Assembly (NCBI GenBank): GCA_028023455.1
Contig: JAQFVV010006238.1
Coordinates: forward strand, 6,270,572-6,334,571
Length of the DNA: 64,000 nt
Origin: Epiperipatus broadwayi
Taxonomy: Eukaryota > Onychophora > Udeonychophora > Euonychophora > Peripatidae
Direction of reading: 5' to 3'
Shown here: positions 50,341 to 61,749 of the stretch, piece by piece
Position numbering within the stretch: position 1 is the stretch's first letter
How the letters are laid out: each line of letters begins with the position of its first letter
Translations under genes and position numbers: made by a program
The notes under the pieces: model-generated
The model's database searches: none
What the model was told of the DNA's origin: nothing
Seen by the model: only the letters and a program-made list of their open reading frames with translations

Positions 50341-50740
50341 ATAATGCAGATTCTGCTATGATGAGCGATCAGTGATTATGTATGTTAAAGAACACAGAAA
50401 GAAGGCAGCAGAGAGGAATTTCAGGTTACCACCAACTGAAAAGATAAGAACTTGGAGAATATAGGAAGAGGACTTACAAAAAGCTATGTGTAGTAAAAAA
50501 TAATCTGCAACATAAAATTGCAAAATGGCCAGAACTAGAAGAATTAAAAACTTGGATATTAGACCACAGAAACTAGAGATTTTCAGTTTCCACATAATGA
50601 TTATTCATCAGCAAAACTGATAGCTACTAACAGAGCCATCACTGATTTTACAGGATCAACGCCATAGTGGTCTAGATTCATGAAGAGAAATGACCCACGT
50701 AAAACAAAAATATCTCTGGAGAAGAATTTCTGAGTTTTGA
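50341..50740 (+). pseudogene. Pogo/Tigger-type transposase N-terminal relic
   Basis: Plus-strand blocks in three frames reproduce the order of the CENP-B-like DNA-binding region of pogo/Tigger transposases and related domesticated proteins. They are AAERNFRLPPTEKIRTWR (from 50,405), KWPELEELKTWILDHRN (50,523-50,573), ITDFTGSTP (about 50,638) and SRFMKRN followed by KTKIS. Typical family text is RAKWPELE..L..WI...R, and FTGS..W..RFMKR for the second helix-turn-helix. It has many stops, and no DDE catalytic region is visible. The minus-strand frame at 50,356-50,595 is a shadow. Confidence 0.6.
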
Positions 50741-51011
50741 GAATGAAGATTAAAAAGTATGTAATTACATTTTTATAACTATAAAATTAGTACAGTAATT
50801 CATTATGGAAATTCATGAAAAAGTATAGAAAATTATTTAAAAAAAAAAAATGTGTAAAAGAGTGCGTGTGTTATACGCCGCTATGTTCTTCCTATATGCC
50901 GGTTTTGGTTATAATTTTTAAAAATATAATAATCACTTTTATAATTATTTCTTTACTACTCTATAATAACATAATTTTTAATAAAATATATTCAATCATT
51001 ATACTTTATCA

Positions 51012-51127
51012 TTTTTTTTCCCCTTATGATATAGCATTGGCCGGGAGGTGAACCCGCAACAACCGTCTGCAACCAACTGCTTGCTTGCAAGGCGGCTGCG
51101 CTGACCTCTCGGGTAACAACGCTTGAC
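51012..51127 (-). mobile_element. tRNA-derived SINE, family A, copy 2
   Basis: Minus-strand copy of the element at 1,064. It starts GTCAAGCGTTGTTA and has the full head GAGGTCAGCGCAGCCGCC, CTTGCAAGCAAGCAGTTGG, the B-box-like GGTTCACCTCC, and an A8 tail at 51,012-51,019. No target duplication is clear. Confidence 0.75.
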
Positions 51128-51407
51128 CAGTTTCTTTTATTTTTTAAATCGCCTTATATGTGTATATATATTAATGTATACGTGATTTTGGTATTTCAAA
51201 AAAAATAATTATAACTTGATTTCAAATGATTGAGAATCATTGCACGATTTATTTTTAGAATTTTGCTTTTTCATATTTGATTGATTATATAAATTATTAA
51301 TAATAATATATGTACAGGTAGATAGATTAAATTCTCTGGGTGAAATAAGACTCAAGAAAATAGATTCTCAGTCTGAAGTCAGATGTAGATAAACAAATGA
51401 AGTTCTT

Positions 51408-51545
51408 AAACAGAGCAAAACTCTCCATACAGTATTGCCACCTGTGCTAAGCAGAGTAATCAATGGATGCCAGAAGGCTTGTGCATAAAATCCCTATCTA
51501 ATGCCTACTCATCCAATATACTGTATGGAGAGTTTTGTTCTGTTT
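51408..51545. repeat. 28-bp inverted repeat with 82-base loop
   Basis: 51,408-51,435 and 51,518-51,545 are reverse complements with one mismatch, around CTCTCCATACAGTAT / ATACTGTATGGAGAG. It could be the end pair of a very short element or a cruciform. Confidence 0.85.
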
Positions 51546-52189
51546 ATCAACAATTAATGTGCTAGTATAGGAAATGTGATCATGTGATGTTAAATGAAGT
51601 TCTTCTTCTGAATCCAATACATATCAGGAAGCAGTAAAATATTATGGCCGAAGGATCAAAGCAATATTTCATTTAGCTCATCTTATCTTAAAAATTTTAA
51701 TAATTAAAAAGATTTGATTTTTAAAAAATAGTTGAAAGAGAGAAATCATTTTGGATTTCAATTATTATGAATTGTTTAATGTTTAAATGCATAGCGAGAA
51801 GTCCCTTAAAATGTCAAACATTTAGCATTACACAATCGGCACATGCCCTGCTGAGAAAATCAGATTGATACGACTGTTAACCTATATAGGTAGTAGTAAT
51901 TAATCATTGATAAAAACAAACAAATATATAAAAGCAAGTCAAAATAGATAATAAAGATACAAAAAATATGTAGATTCTTTTTATGAAAAAACGTGTTGAA
52001 GAGATTTCATTGTTTCAGAACCTAATTATGCTGAAGTGACCAAAAAACCCCAATGTACACTAATACAATTCCATCAATAAACAAAATAGTACAGAGCAGA
52101 TCCACCTGTACTGAAACCAACGTAGTTTTCGGATTACTTAAATATATATAATTATTAAAATAATATCTCAAGAGATAGTTAAAACATCT

Positions 52190-52640
52190 ATTGAGTGAAA
52201 TATATATTTTTCAAGTCACAGCTAATCTTAAAATTTTCCACAGCCCATATGGGGTTCAATTAACCATCTAACTATTGGTCAGTAAAGGAGTATTCAATAT
52301 TTATTAGATATAGAATAAAGTTTCTATGTTAGTCTTAGTTAAACAAATAAATGTTTTGTGTAGTTTGGCACTGCAAGAAGTAAGATTCAAACAAGCAAGA
52401 CTATGTTTTTTTTATCCCATAACCAATCCAGTTAATGATCAAGAAATGGTTGTAATTATTAGCTACAAATTAAGCTTCTACATTAGTCTTGGATGATTTC
52501 TTATGTGGATTGGTGTAACAAGAAGTGTAGAGCTTCAAACAAGCAAAATTTAGAATTTTTTTCAGCTCCCATACTCAACTCAGTTAATCGTCTAATTAAT
52601 AGTCAGTAAATAAATTCATAGCCATTAGTTTCTACAATAG
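52190..52640. repeat. Tandem repeat with 154-bp period
   Basis: TTTCTATGTTAGTCTTAG (52,321), CTTCTACATTAGTCTTGG (52,475) and TTTCTACAATAG (52,629) are exactly 154 bases apart. The units also share AGATTCAAACAAGCAA / AGCTTCAAACAAGCAA and CCAGTTAATGATC / TCAGTTAATCGTC. An older partial unit precedes from about 52,190 (GGTTCAATTAACCATC, TCAGTAAA). Confidence 0.8.
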
Positions 52641-52849
52641 CCACAGTTCACCAGGCAACCACTTAGTATGGTTTATCACAATGATAAGAATGAAGAATCG
52701 AGCAAAAAATTTCACGATAATTTCTGAATTGAGTAAAATAAAAAATGACTCAGGTTGGGTCAAATGAATGGATTTGTAACTCAACATGAAACTATTTGTG
52801 TGCTCAATAATCACATAACTTCCAGATTAACTACCCATGTGTGCAGATT

Positions 52850-53290
52850 ATCCATGTGAAAAGGTGGCTGCTCCTCCAAGCTGATGATCTCTGAACCAAA
52901 GCATTTATGGTGACAGTTAGGTGCTAACATGTCTGGATGTGGCATTATGACTTGGATCTTTATAGATAGTTCTCAATATTCTCCCTCCTATCACAAAATC
53001 TTGAAAATGACTTGAAACATTTATGTGACTCACGGTGTTACTTCCATACAGTTTACATTATTTCAAGCATTCCCGTTACTGTTCTATCCAATTAAAAAAT
53101 ATATTTAATGTTGCATATTGTTCTGTCATGGTTAAAAACACATTGCCATATTTCAAGTCACAACTATTGAACCATACGTGCTATCATCTTGAGATGTTTG
53201 TGATGAATAGTTAAACTATATTGTTACATAATAAAGGTGTTGATTTACAGATGGCACTGCAGGCAGCTTGGAGAAAAAACTAATCACAAG
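52850..53290 (-). pseudogene. Mariner transposase N-terminal relic, copy 2
   Basis: The minus strand starts at an ATG (53,129) reading MTEQYATLNIFF. Then, after shifts, come a TVYGSNTVS-like block and KCFKSFSRFCDRRENIEN (about 52,971-53,024), which matches the mariner CF.WF.RF..GRE.IED signature. The 5' leader (to about 53,290, CTTGTGATTAGTTTTTTCTC and CAAGCTGCC) is shared with the copy at 40 kb. No catalytic domain remains. Confidence 0.6.
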
Positions 53291-53294
53291 TCAT

Positions 53295-54735
53295 GTTTTC
53301 ACTGGAACAGGATGTAGTTATAATAAATGGTTGAGATATTAATTTCAAAATTAGTCTGTAATTTGATGTATTCTTTACTGCTGATAAAAATACCATCCTC
53401 ATAAGGGCATAGGTGCAGTTTGCTTACCCTTTTTTATGATGATAGTTATAGAATGTAAAAGAATCTCTGATGTCTGGCACTGCCATAAACCATAAGAGCA
53501 TGCTATAATCAGATCACTCAATTTGATAACATGCACTAACCAATCGCTTTTAATGTCATCAATCTTTTGAGCAACATTTTCTTAAACAATTACATTCACA
53601 TTCTTCCATATAGCAATATAAGTATGAACTACCAATGGATGCAAATAGAAACTACTTGAATGCCAGAGAAGTCTGTCATTTTGTTTTTGTATATATTATT
53701 ATTATGAAAATGAGGAAGCTGACATCAAAATTCAATCACTAATCTAGCATCAAGCCTATGTAGCAATATGTCTGGGTTTAAAATCTTAGGGCATTTATAA
53801 TTTGATGTCATCATATTGAATACATAATGGAAGCAAAGGTAGTTGTTGGAGAGTAGAGGATAATGCAGACAGTACTTTCTCATTGAATGCAGTAAATAAC
53901 TAGAAACTAGTCTGGTGTCTCTCTATCACATTATCTTCAATGAAAACTCAAGTTTTCATGGACAGCTCATGTAGAGAAAGATGAGAGATGAAATATTAGT
54001 AGTGATTTCTTTCTTCACTCATAACCATTCGTATAGATTTGATGACACTAATGATCACCAGATGGCGATACATGCACATTCAAAACCCAGATCCAAGTGA
54101 TCATAGCTTTCATAGGGAATAAAATAAGTGTAAATTAAATTTAAAATCTTGTAGATATGTAGCAAATCTATTTAATTATCCTCTTCTGCCAATTTATTTT
54201 TTTTACATTACTTCTGCTACCTAGTGTGAGATTAAGTAATCAGCATATATCAAATGCTAGTGCTTAATAAATCTCTTATCCAGTACTGTCCATCTATATC
54301 CCCAGGTTATTGTTTAGGTTAGGAAGGGGTTTTGACTAGGATTTAATGCTCCTGGATTTTTTTGTATCTAATGAACCTTTCCTCTAGCAGCTATTTTTTT
54401 ACTTCCCCTTTTTCAAAAAAATATCAAATCACTAGCCTAAAATTTATGAAACATATTTTGAATCTAAGTCAACTCTCTTTGTAATAATTATATTGATCTT
54501 ACACCAGGTGGCAAAGCAGGAGCAAAAACAGTACATTTGTTGTATAAAAATTTGCATAAGTTGAAGTTGTATTGTAATTTTGCTGCTTTTATAGAATATA
54601 AATAATAAAACTAATTCCACATGAAAGGAAAAAAAACAACAACTATAAATTAAAGATGATTATTTTATATCTGGGATTCTTTATTACATACCATCTCGTA
54701 CACATTCTTGCCTGCATTTTTATGTAAATTGAATG
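53295..54735. other. A+T-rich sequence, nothing recognised
   Basis: I see no supportable gene or repeat copy in this stretch. Confidence 0.5.
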
Positions 54736-54737
54736 TA

Positions 54738-54835
54738 AAAAATTCCAAATGGAGTGTTGGAAATGCTAGAACTAAGATTGAACCAAAGACCTTATATTCC
54801 AGAGCCTGAGCTTTTACCACTACAGTAAATCATAG
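54738..54835 (-). mobile_element. tRNA-like SINE head
   Basis: The minus strand has GTAGTGGTAAAAGCTCAGGC and, after 30 bases, TTTGGTTCAATC, matching the A- and B-box order of tRNA-derived SINEs. The family tail is not obvious. Confidence 0.45.
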
Positions 54836-55029
54836 GGTGAATTTAAGAAGCTCCATGCTTTTGACCTTCATAGCAATTTTTAATGATTTACACTTTAAGA
54901 TATTGCTTTTTCCTGCCTATTGATTCACCCTGTTTTCTGATCACTCATGATTGAGTGGTTACACTAATACCTCAATATATTAGAGATCTATAATACATAC
55001 ATCATATTCTTTTCCTTTAGATTATACAT

Positions 55030-56150
55030 TTAAAACTTTAACATTTGAAAATTTTCACCATCTTGCCTAATAGTAACTTTCCATCGTAATTTGTCTTTTG
55101 TATATATTTCTAATGAAACTAATCAATATGGTATTTCTTCAGAGTCCTTGATTATAACATAATTGATGTTTACTGTTTTTACAAAAATCATAATGAAGTT
55201 TTATCATAAAAAAATATTTGGAAACTCAATTGTGATTCATTCCTTTTGTATGTTAATCCCTATAAAAATGTCTTTAGATTAATAGATTCAGTAATATAAC
55301 ATAGGTGAGTTGGAATTAGTTGATTGACATTATAATATTGCCTTCTTTTTATAATCTTGTGGAGTATCCTAATGAGAAAAGTTTCTTGCACACCTAAGTT
55401 GATATGTCTATCTCATTTTTAAAACAATAAATTGGGTGAATAAGTAGCCAACTTCGATGTGGAATTATTTCATCATGTGAAATATCTTTTGTTACATGCA
55501 AATCTGACTTTATATCTAAACAGTTTGCTGTATAATTAAATTGAATAACATTCCTAAGTTCATAAATGTCAAGATAAAATTTATTAAAGATTTTTCTTCC
55601 ATCATTGACTAATAAAGAACTGAATCTTTTTTAATATTAATCACTAAGGTAACGTCTTTATCATTGCATTTTCGATTATTAAAAAATTTGTATAGATTAT
55701 ATTTTTAACTTACAAAAAAGCACAATTATCAGTGTGCTATAAATATAAAAGCCAAAAAGATGTTCAGATTTTTACTTCTGATTGGTTCAAATTAAAAATT
55801 TCATTAAGGTCAATAATTTTTCCATTCACACCAACAAATGAATTGAGTGGATATCCAGCCATGTTCAAATACTAATCAAACCTTTTGCATAAATCATATT
55901 TTTGCTGTGACACATTTTTTGCATCTTTCTGGCAGTAACAACCACAGTGTGTCTCTATTAAGCATTCATCTAAAGGACTTCTTAAAAACTTTCATTATAA
56001 GAAACAACAATGATATTTCTTAATAATTATGAAAGTTTTTTAAGAAATTGGAACATCATCTTTAATATTGGACGGTTCTATTTTATTGATTCTTACTATC
56101 CTAAATACTTCTAATAATTTTAAAGATAGCATATTTTAAAACATCTTTTG
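55030..56150 (-). pseudogene. Unrecognised decayed coding region
   Basis: Minus-strand translation gives a series of long, protein-like blocks in changing frames, separated by stops and shifts. From upstream to downstream they are LLEVFRIVRINKIEPSNIKD (about 56,090-56,140), SPLDECLIETHCGCYCQKDA (about 55,920-55,980), AGYPLNSFVGVNGKIIDLNE (about 55,815-55,865), CNDKDVTLVINIKKDS (about 55,620-55,670), and GRKIFNKFYLDIYELRNVIQ followed by about 45 more open codons (55,420-55,600). Weaker blocks end near 55,030. The composition (balanced D, E, K, N, Y, C) differs from the noise frames elsewhere. I do not recognise the family. It could be a transposon ORF, a viral relic or a dead host gene. Confidence 0.4.
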
Positions 56151-56564
56151 ATACCACATGAAGATTTACAATCTTCTATAATTTTTAAGATTACAAAGTG
56201 TTACTTTAATTTATTAGTTTGATATCTTTGTCTAAGTATAAATGAAACAATAACTGAATAGTTTATTACTCAAAAATTTGTAAGAAACTTGAGTCCTGAA
56301 AACATTAGGGTTGGGCCACATTCATGGACTGTGCCCCAGAGTCAATCAGAATGTATCTAATAAATCTCTGATATCAATTTTTACACTTATATTCAAAAGA
56401 TTATTAAAATTCTCTCTTTGTTTACGGATGTAAAGTGCAAATCATAATTATAAATAATTCTATAAATGATATAAAATTTGAGCTTAATTTGATAAAATAA
56501 TAATATGAACGATCAATCAATGTTTTAGAAAGATACAATGAGATCTGATTGAATAAATTATCTA

Positions 56565-56697
56565 ATGGCTTTATTGTTCAGAAGTTCATAAGAAGTTCCA
56601 GACCTGAAATCTGCCAGAGCTAGAATAGATCCAAGAACCTTAATTCAAGAGTCTTTGTCGCTAGAGTCTGATAATCTATCACTGCACTAACGTAGGC
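56565..56697 (-). mobile_element. tRNA-derived SINE, family B, best copy
   Basis: The minus strand starts GTTAGTGCAGTGATAGA (A-box region) and ends GGAACTTCTTATGAACTTC with TGAACAATAAAGCCATT. It is one of the longest copies of the family in the window. Confidence 0.65.
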
Positions 56698-57204
56698 CAG
56701 ATAATTGATTCACAGTGTAATAAGTTTTTTACCTAAAATGATTTAGATATTTAATTAATCAAGTGCTGATCGTCATCACAACATTCTAACAATTCAATAT
56801 TTAAAGGCGTTTTATAATTTTCCATGAATCTTATTTACATCAAAATGTTTTATTAAAGTTGTTAAAATTTATACAATTAATTAAAATGTTTAATAATAAG
56901 AATACAGAAAAATCTAAAATTAAAAAAAAATCTTATAATTGCTTACTTTATTAATTAATTTTTTTTAATTAATTCAAAATTAACAGATAATGTCAGGTAG
57001 ACATTATTGATTAAGATATAAATATTCTGCTTATAGAAAAGTTGAAAATATGATATTTATATTTGTAGTGAGATTCTATTATTAATTATTACATATATCT
57101 TTAATTTCTCTTATCCATATATATAATATATGACTTGCTTTATTGATTATATATACATTAATTGCTGCATTTATCTTCCATAGAATACTTGGGAATATAA
57201 ATAT

Positions 57205-57400
57205 ACGGGTCAATTGGTTAAAGCAATACCTTAAAATTCAATATTCAAGAATCTAAAAATCCAGGTTCGATTCCCATGCTAGTACTGTCATTAGTCAGGC
57301 CGCAAACACTTGAAGAAGCGAGTAGAATAATATCACTCAAAACATCTGTGTTATTACTAACAGTTCAATGTAATACGAAACTTTAAATAAAGTTTGATTT
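57205..57400 (+). mobile_element. tRNA-derived SINE, third type
   Basis: GGTCAATTGGTTAAAGC (about 57,208-57,224) is an A box, and GGTTCGATTCC (57,264-57,274) is a perfect B box 40 bases later. The anticodon arm between them does not fold, so this is not a tRNA gene. A non-tRNA body follows, ending near an AAAGTTTGATTTTTTTT stretch. Confidence 0.65.
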
Positions 57401-57989
57401 TTTTTCTAGAGACATTCAATATTTAAGTTTAGATGATGGAAATAGTTCAATGTATAAGTACAACTAAAATGCTACCGTCAAAAACGTTCAGGAAAACAAT
57501 ATATATATATATATATAATTACCAACATCAGCAGGTTACATTAAATTAAACAGTGCCAACATTTTTATGCAATACTATACCTTGTCATGTAAGCTTCGAG
57601 TTAAATAAATGCATTCTTTATTATAAAAAGCCAGTAGGTTAAAAATCTATCAGATTTATTTTCATTGCTGTCAGTTATCTTCTAATATTATTAAATACTT
57701 ACAATGTGGTTTCTAGAATTAGTGAAAATTATGTTTTATGACTATATGTGTGTGTGTGTGACAGTGGTATTTAGATTAGTTATGGTGCCATCTACTGATT
57801 AATCACATTATTTTTAGTTGTTCTTTTGTTAAATCTTTTGCCTTCAGATATACTTATATAAAATGTATATTTGGATAGAAATTTTTTTTTAATGTTATGT
57901 GAAGAGCAGTTCACAATCCCTGTTAAACCATAAAAGCTCACATCAAAAAAAGCAGAATACCATTGATAAGATACATATAAAATTCAAAA

Positions 57990-59914
57990 CTGCCTAACAC
58001 TATACTAGTAATAAATAAAATACAAAATAATAAAACAATAGTAGATAAAAATCTAAATTTTACCAAAATCCTTATATGACCATGGTTTCATCTACTAAAC
58101 AAATAGACTTTCTCAAGTGAAAACTAAACTAAAGAAACAACATTCATATACAAACAAACAAACCTTCCCGTAATTCATTTCAAAAACAACATCCCTTTAT
58201 ATCAAAAGATGTCTTCATAAGATTGATAGCTTCAGATTCAAGAAGTTTTACTATTAAGGTTTTTTTCACTCTTCTCTATAATTCATTCTTTTCATAAAAA
58301 AATAACTGTTGCATTGTCAAACAATATTTTATGACTTGTATTCAATTCATGAATATATAATGCTGAGTTTTGATTTCTATGTTTAACTCTACTTATATGA
58401 ACTTTAATCCTTTCATTAAGGTTAAATTTTACTCTGACCTATATAAATCTTACTACAACTACAAGGAATCTTATAAATAATATCAGGAATAGATTTACTA
58501 TCAATCAACTGTTTTGAACCATTCAGTAAAGAATTCAAATCAAAACCTTTCTTCCATGCAACCTTCATTCCTCCTAACAAATGACTATTCTTATAAACCA
58601 AATTATAAATTGATGTCTTAAATGGTAAACACATAAACTCTTTACTCTTACTAACCATAACATTTTTCCTATTAGTGTCATGACTATAAATATTATTATT
58701 AAATACAGTTCTAATAAATTCATGATTATAACCTAATTATACATAATCAGCAGCAAATTGACCTTTTTGAATATCATCATCATTACTAAAGTTATTAAGC
58801 CTTCTATTCCTATAACAAAAATTCAATAAAGATATTTTTTATGCATAAAAGGCTGATAACTATCAGGTCTAATCACATTTCTCAAATTCTTCGGTTTTAT
58901 AAAATGACTACAAAATAAAACATTATCAACCTTCTCAACATTTAAATCTAAAATTTTAATTTTATAGTCAAAACTACCACCCTCAATAGTAAAATTAATA
59001 TTAGAATCAAAAGCATTCAATCCATCTAAAAATGCCTCTATTTTTTATTTCTGAATAACGAACAATCTTCAACATACCTAACAAATAATATTAAAGAAAT
59101 AGAATTGATTAATAACACTTCATTCCAAAAAATCAATATAGACAGAACACATTAAAGGAGAAATAACATAACCAATAACCCAACCCTCTTTAATTTTATA
59201 AAACACATCATTATATGTAAAATACATTGAATCCTCTAACAGCAAAAGCAAATCATGAATAATCTTCATCTTATTTGCAGAAAAACATTCAATTTTTTTT
59301 AAAATTGAAATAAAAGCACCAATATTTTTTAATCTATCACTTGACTGATACATATTTTCAATGTCTAAACTACCAAAAACACAATTATCATCTAAAACAA
59401 AACCATTTATTTTATTAAAAACCTCAAAAGAAGAAGAAATGCAAAATTGACCTAATTTAATATAGTCTTTAAAAAAATCTTATTAAAATTTTTGATATTT
59501 TATCAACAATTCCTCTGTAAAATCAAAAATACACCTTAAAGGAAAACTATCTTTATGAGACTTCAAATTAAGGAAAACCTTTGAATATCAACTTAGATAA
59601 GTAGCTCTATGAAAAATCTTTTTATTTTCCATAATTTTTATAATTTTAGTCAATTTAAATTTTATTTTTTTACCAAGATCAGAATCTAAAATAGCATACT
59701 TTCCATTATTTCATTATAAAGAAACTTTAATTTCAAAATCCATATTATTTAACAATACAAACCACCACCATTATCTTCTTTTAACAAAATAATTTTTTAA
59801 AAGACTAATTTCCTTAGGGACAAAGACAAGTTTTTATCTTTTAAGTAATTGACTATTCAAAATAATCTGTAAAGACACTTTATTTTCATCAGAAATATTA
59901 CTACTACATTCAGT
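57990..59914 (-). pseudogene. Penelope-like element, minus-strand copy
   Basis: Reading from 59,914 downwards. The N-terminal part (to about 59,400) is in several frames with NNMDF, LDSD and HKDSFPLRCIFDFT blocks. The reverse transcriptase core at 59,353-59,120 contains EGWVIGYVISPLMCSVYIDF. The catalytic box near 59,063-59,078 reads YVED where YVDD is expected, so one catalytic aspartate is lost. The open stretch 59,020-58,823 follows, and then the endonuclease region at 58,658-58,422 with IIYKIPCSCSKIYIGQSK, the GIY-YIG core. The 3' end is near 57,990. Reverse transcriptase followed by GIY-YIG is diagnostic of Penelope-like elements. It is broken by shifts and stops. Confidence 0.9.
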
Positions 59915-59954
59915 GCTATTAAATGTAGAAGCAATATTTCTGATGAAAATAAAG
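59878..59954. repeat. Near-perfect palindrome at the head-to-head junction
   Basis: 59,878-59,899 and 59,933-59,954 are exact 22-bp reverse complements, with a further inner CTACATT/AATGTAG pairing and a loop of about 10 bases. It joins the two Penelope-like copies. Outside it, the minus copy retains about 50 bases (near 59,828-59,877) that the plus copy lacks. Confidence 0.92.
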
Positions 59955-61745
59955 TTTTTGTCCCTAAAGAAATTAGTCTTTTAAAAAATTATCTTGTTAA
60001 AAGAAGATAATGTTGTCAGCCAAGAGGTCAGCGCAGCTGCCTTGGTTATAGACGGTTGTTGCGGTTCGCCTCCCGGCTGATGCTATGACATATGGAAAAA
60101 AAAAGATAATGGTGGCTGGTTTGTATTGTTAAATAATATGGATTTTAAAATTAAAGTTTCTTTAGAATTAAATAATGGAAAGTATCCTATTTTAGATTCT
60201 GATCCTAGTAAAAAAATAAAATCTAAATTGATTAAAATTATGAAAATTATGGAAAATAAAAAGATTTTTGATAGAGCTACTTATTTTTTCCAAAGGTTTT
60301 CTTTAATTTGAAGTCTTATAAAGATAGTTTTCCTTTAAGATGTATTTTTGATTTTACAGGAGGAATTGTTGATAAAATATCAAATTTTTTAATAAGATTT
60401 TTTAAAGACTATATTAAATTAGGTCAATTTTGTGTTTCTTCTTCTTTTATGGCTTTTAAGAACATAAATGTTTTTGTTTTAGATGATAATTGTATTTTTG
60501 GTAGTTTAGATATTAAAAATATGTATCAGTCAGTTGTGTAATGATATGTTTTATAAAATTAAAGAGGGTTGGGTTATAGGTTATGTTATTTCTCCTTTAA
60601 TGTGTTCTGTCTAAATTGATTTTTTGGAATGTACTTTTATTAATCAATTTTCTGTTTCTTTAACATTATTTGTTAGGTATGTTGATGATTGTTTGTTATT
60701 CAGAAAGAAAAAATAGAAGAGTTTTTAAATGGATTGAATGCTTTTGATTTTAGTATTAATTTTACTATTGAGGGTGGTAGTTTTGAGTTGATAAATTAAA
60801 ATTTTTGGATTCAAGTGTTCTGAGAAGGTTGATAATGTTTTATTTAGTAGTCATTTTATAAAACCTAAGAATTTGAGAAATATAATTAGGCCTGATAGTT
60901 ATCAGCCTTTTACGCATAAAAAAATATCTTTATCATTTTTTTTGTTATAGGAATAGAAGGCTTAATAACGTTAGTAATAATGCTGATATTCAAAAAGGTC
61001 AATTTGCTGCTGATTATGTAGAATATGGTTATAATCATAAATTTATTAAAAATGTTGTATTTAATAACAATATTAAAGTAACAATATTAATAGGAAAAAT
61101 TTAATACTAATAACAATATTAATAGGAAAAATATTATAGTTAGTAAGGATAAACAGTTTATGTCTACCACTTAAGTCATCAATTTATAATTTGATGTATA
61201 AGAATAGTCGTTTGTTAGGAGGAATGAAGGTTGCAAGCAAAAAAGGTTCTGATTTGAATTCTTTATTGAATGATTCAAAACAATCAATTGATAGTAAATC
61301 TATTCCTTGTATTATTTATAAGATTCCTTGTAATTGCAGTAAGATTTATATAGGTCAGAGTAAATTTAGTCTTAATGAAAGGATTAAAGTTCATATAAGT
61401 AGAGTTAAACAAGGGAATCATAACTCAGTTATATATATTCATGAATTGAATACAGGTCATAAAATATTGTTTGACAATGCAATGCTTATTTTTTATGAAA
61501 AAAATGAATTAAAGAGAAGAGTAAAGGAAACTTTAATGATAAAACTTCGTGAATCTGAGGCTATCAATCTTATGAAGACATCTTTTGATATAAAGGGAGG
61601 TTGGTTTTTAAAATGAATTATGGAAAGTTTGATTTTCACTTGAGAAGATCTATGTTTAGTAGATGAAACCATGATCGTGTACGAATTTTGGTAAAATTTG
61701 GATTTTTATCTAGTATTGTATTGTTTTATGGTTTTGTATTTTATA
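59915..61745 (+). pseudogene. Penelope-like element, plus-strand copy
   Basis: Mirror image of the minus copy and better preserved at key sites. Open stretches are 60,126-60,311 (NNMDFKIKVSLELNNGKYPI), 60,308-60,541 (SFPLRCIFDFTGG; FGSLDIKNMYQS) and a core with EGWVIGYVISPLMCS (about 60,566-60,612). The catalytic YVDD is intact at 60,678-60,689. The 141-codon frame 61,191-61,616 is a full GIY-YIG domain: YKIPC at residues 43-47, YIG at 53-55, Arg64, His68, His90 and Glu113 as the likely catalytic glutamate. Stops and frameshifts between the stretches, plus a SINE inserted at 60,013-60,102, make it inactive. A short local duplication (about 61,060-61,130) adds to the damage. Confidence 0.9.
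60013..60102 (+). mobile_element. tRNA-derived SINE, family A, copy 3, inside the Penelope copy
   Basis: A 90-bp member with GAGGTCAGCGCAGCTGCC, GGTTCGCCTCCCGG and GATGCTATGACATATGG followed by A9. It lacks about 14 bases of the CAAGCAAGCAGTTG middle segment. It is flanked by AAGATAATG (60,004-60,012 and 60,103-60,111). The inverted Penelope copy at about 59,770 has the same site without the SINE (AAGATAATG once), so it is an exact empty site. Confidence 0.9.
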
Positions 61746-61749
61746 TATA

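Noticed and set aside
57208-57280. Possible functional tRNA gene
   Set aside because: A and B boxes are good, but the anticodon and acceptor stems do not pair. It is better explained as a SINE head.
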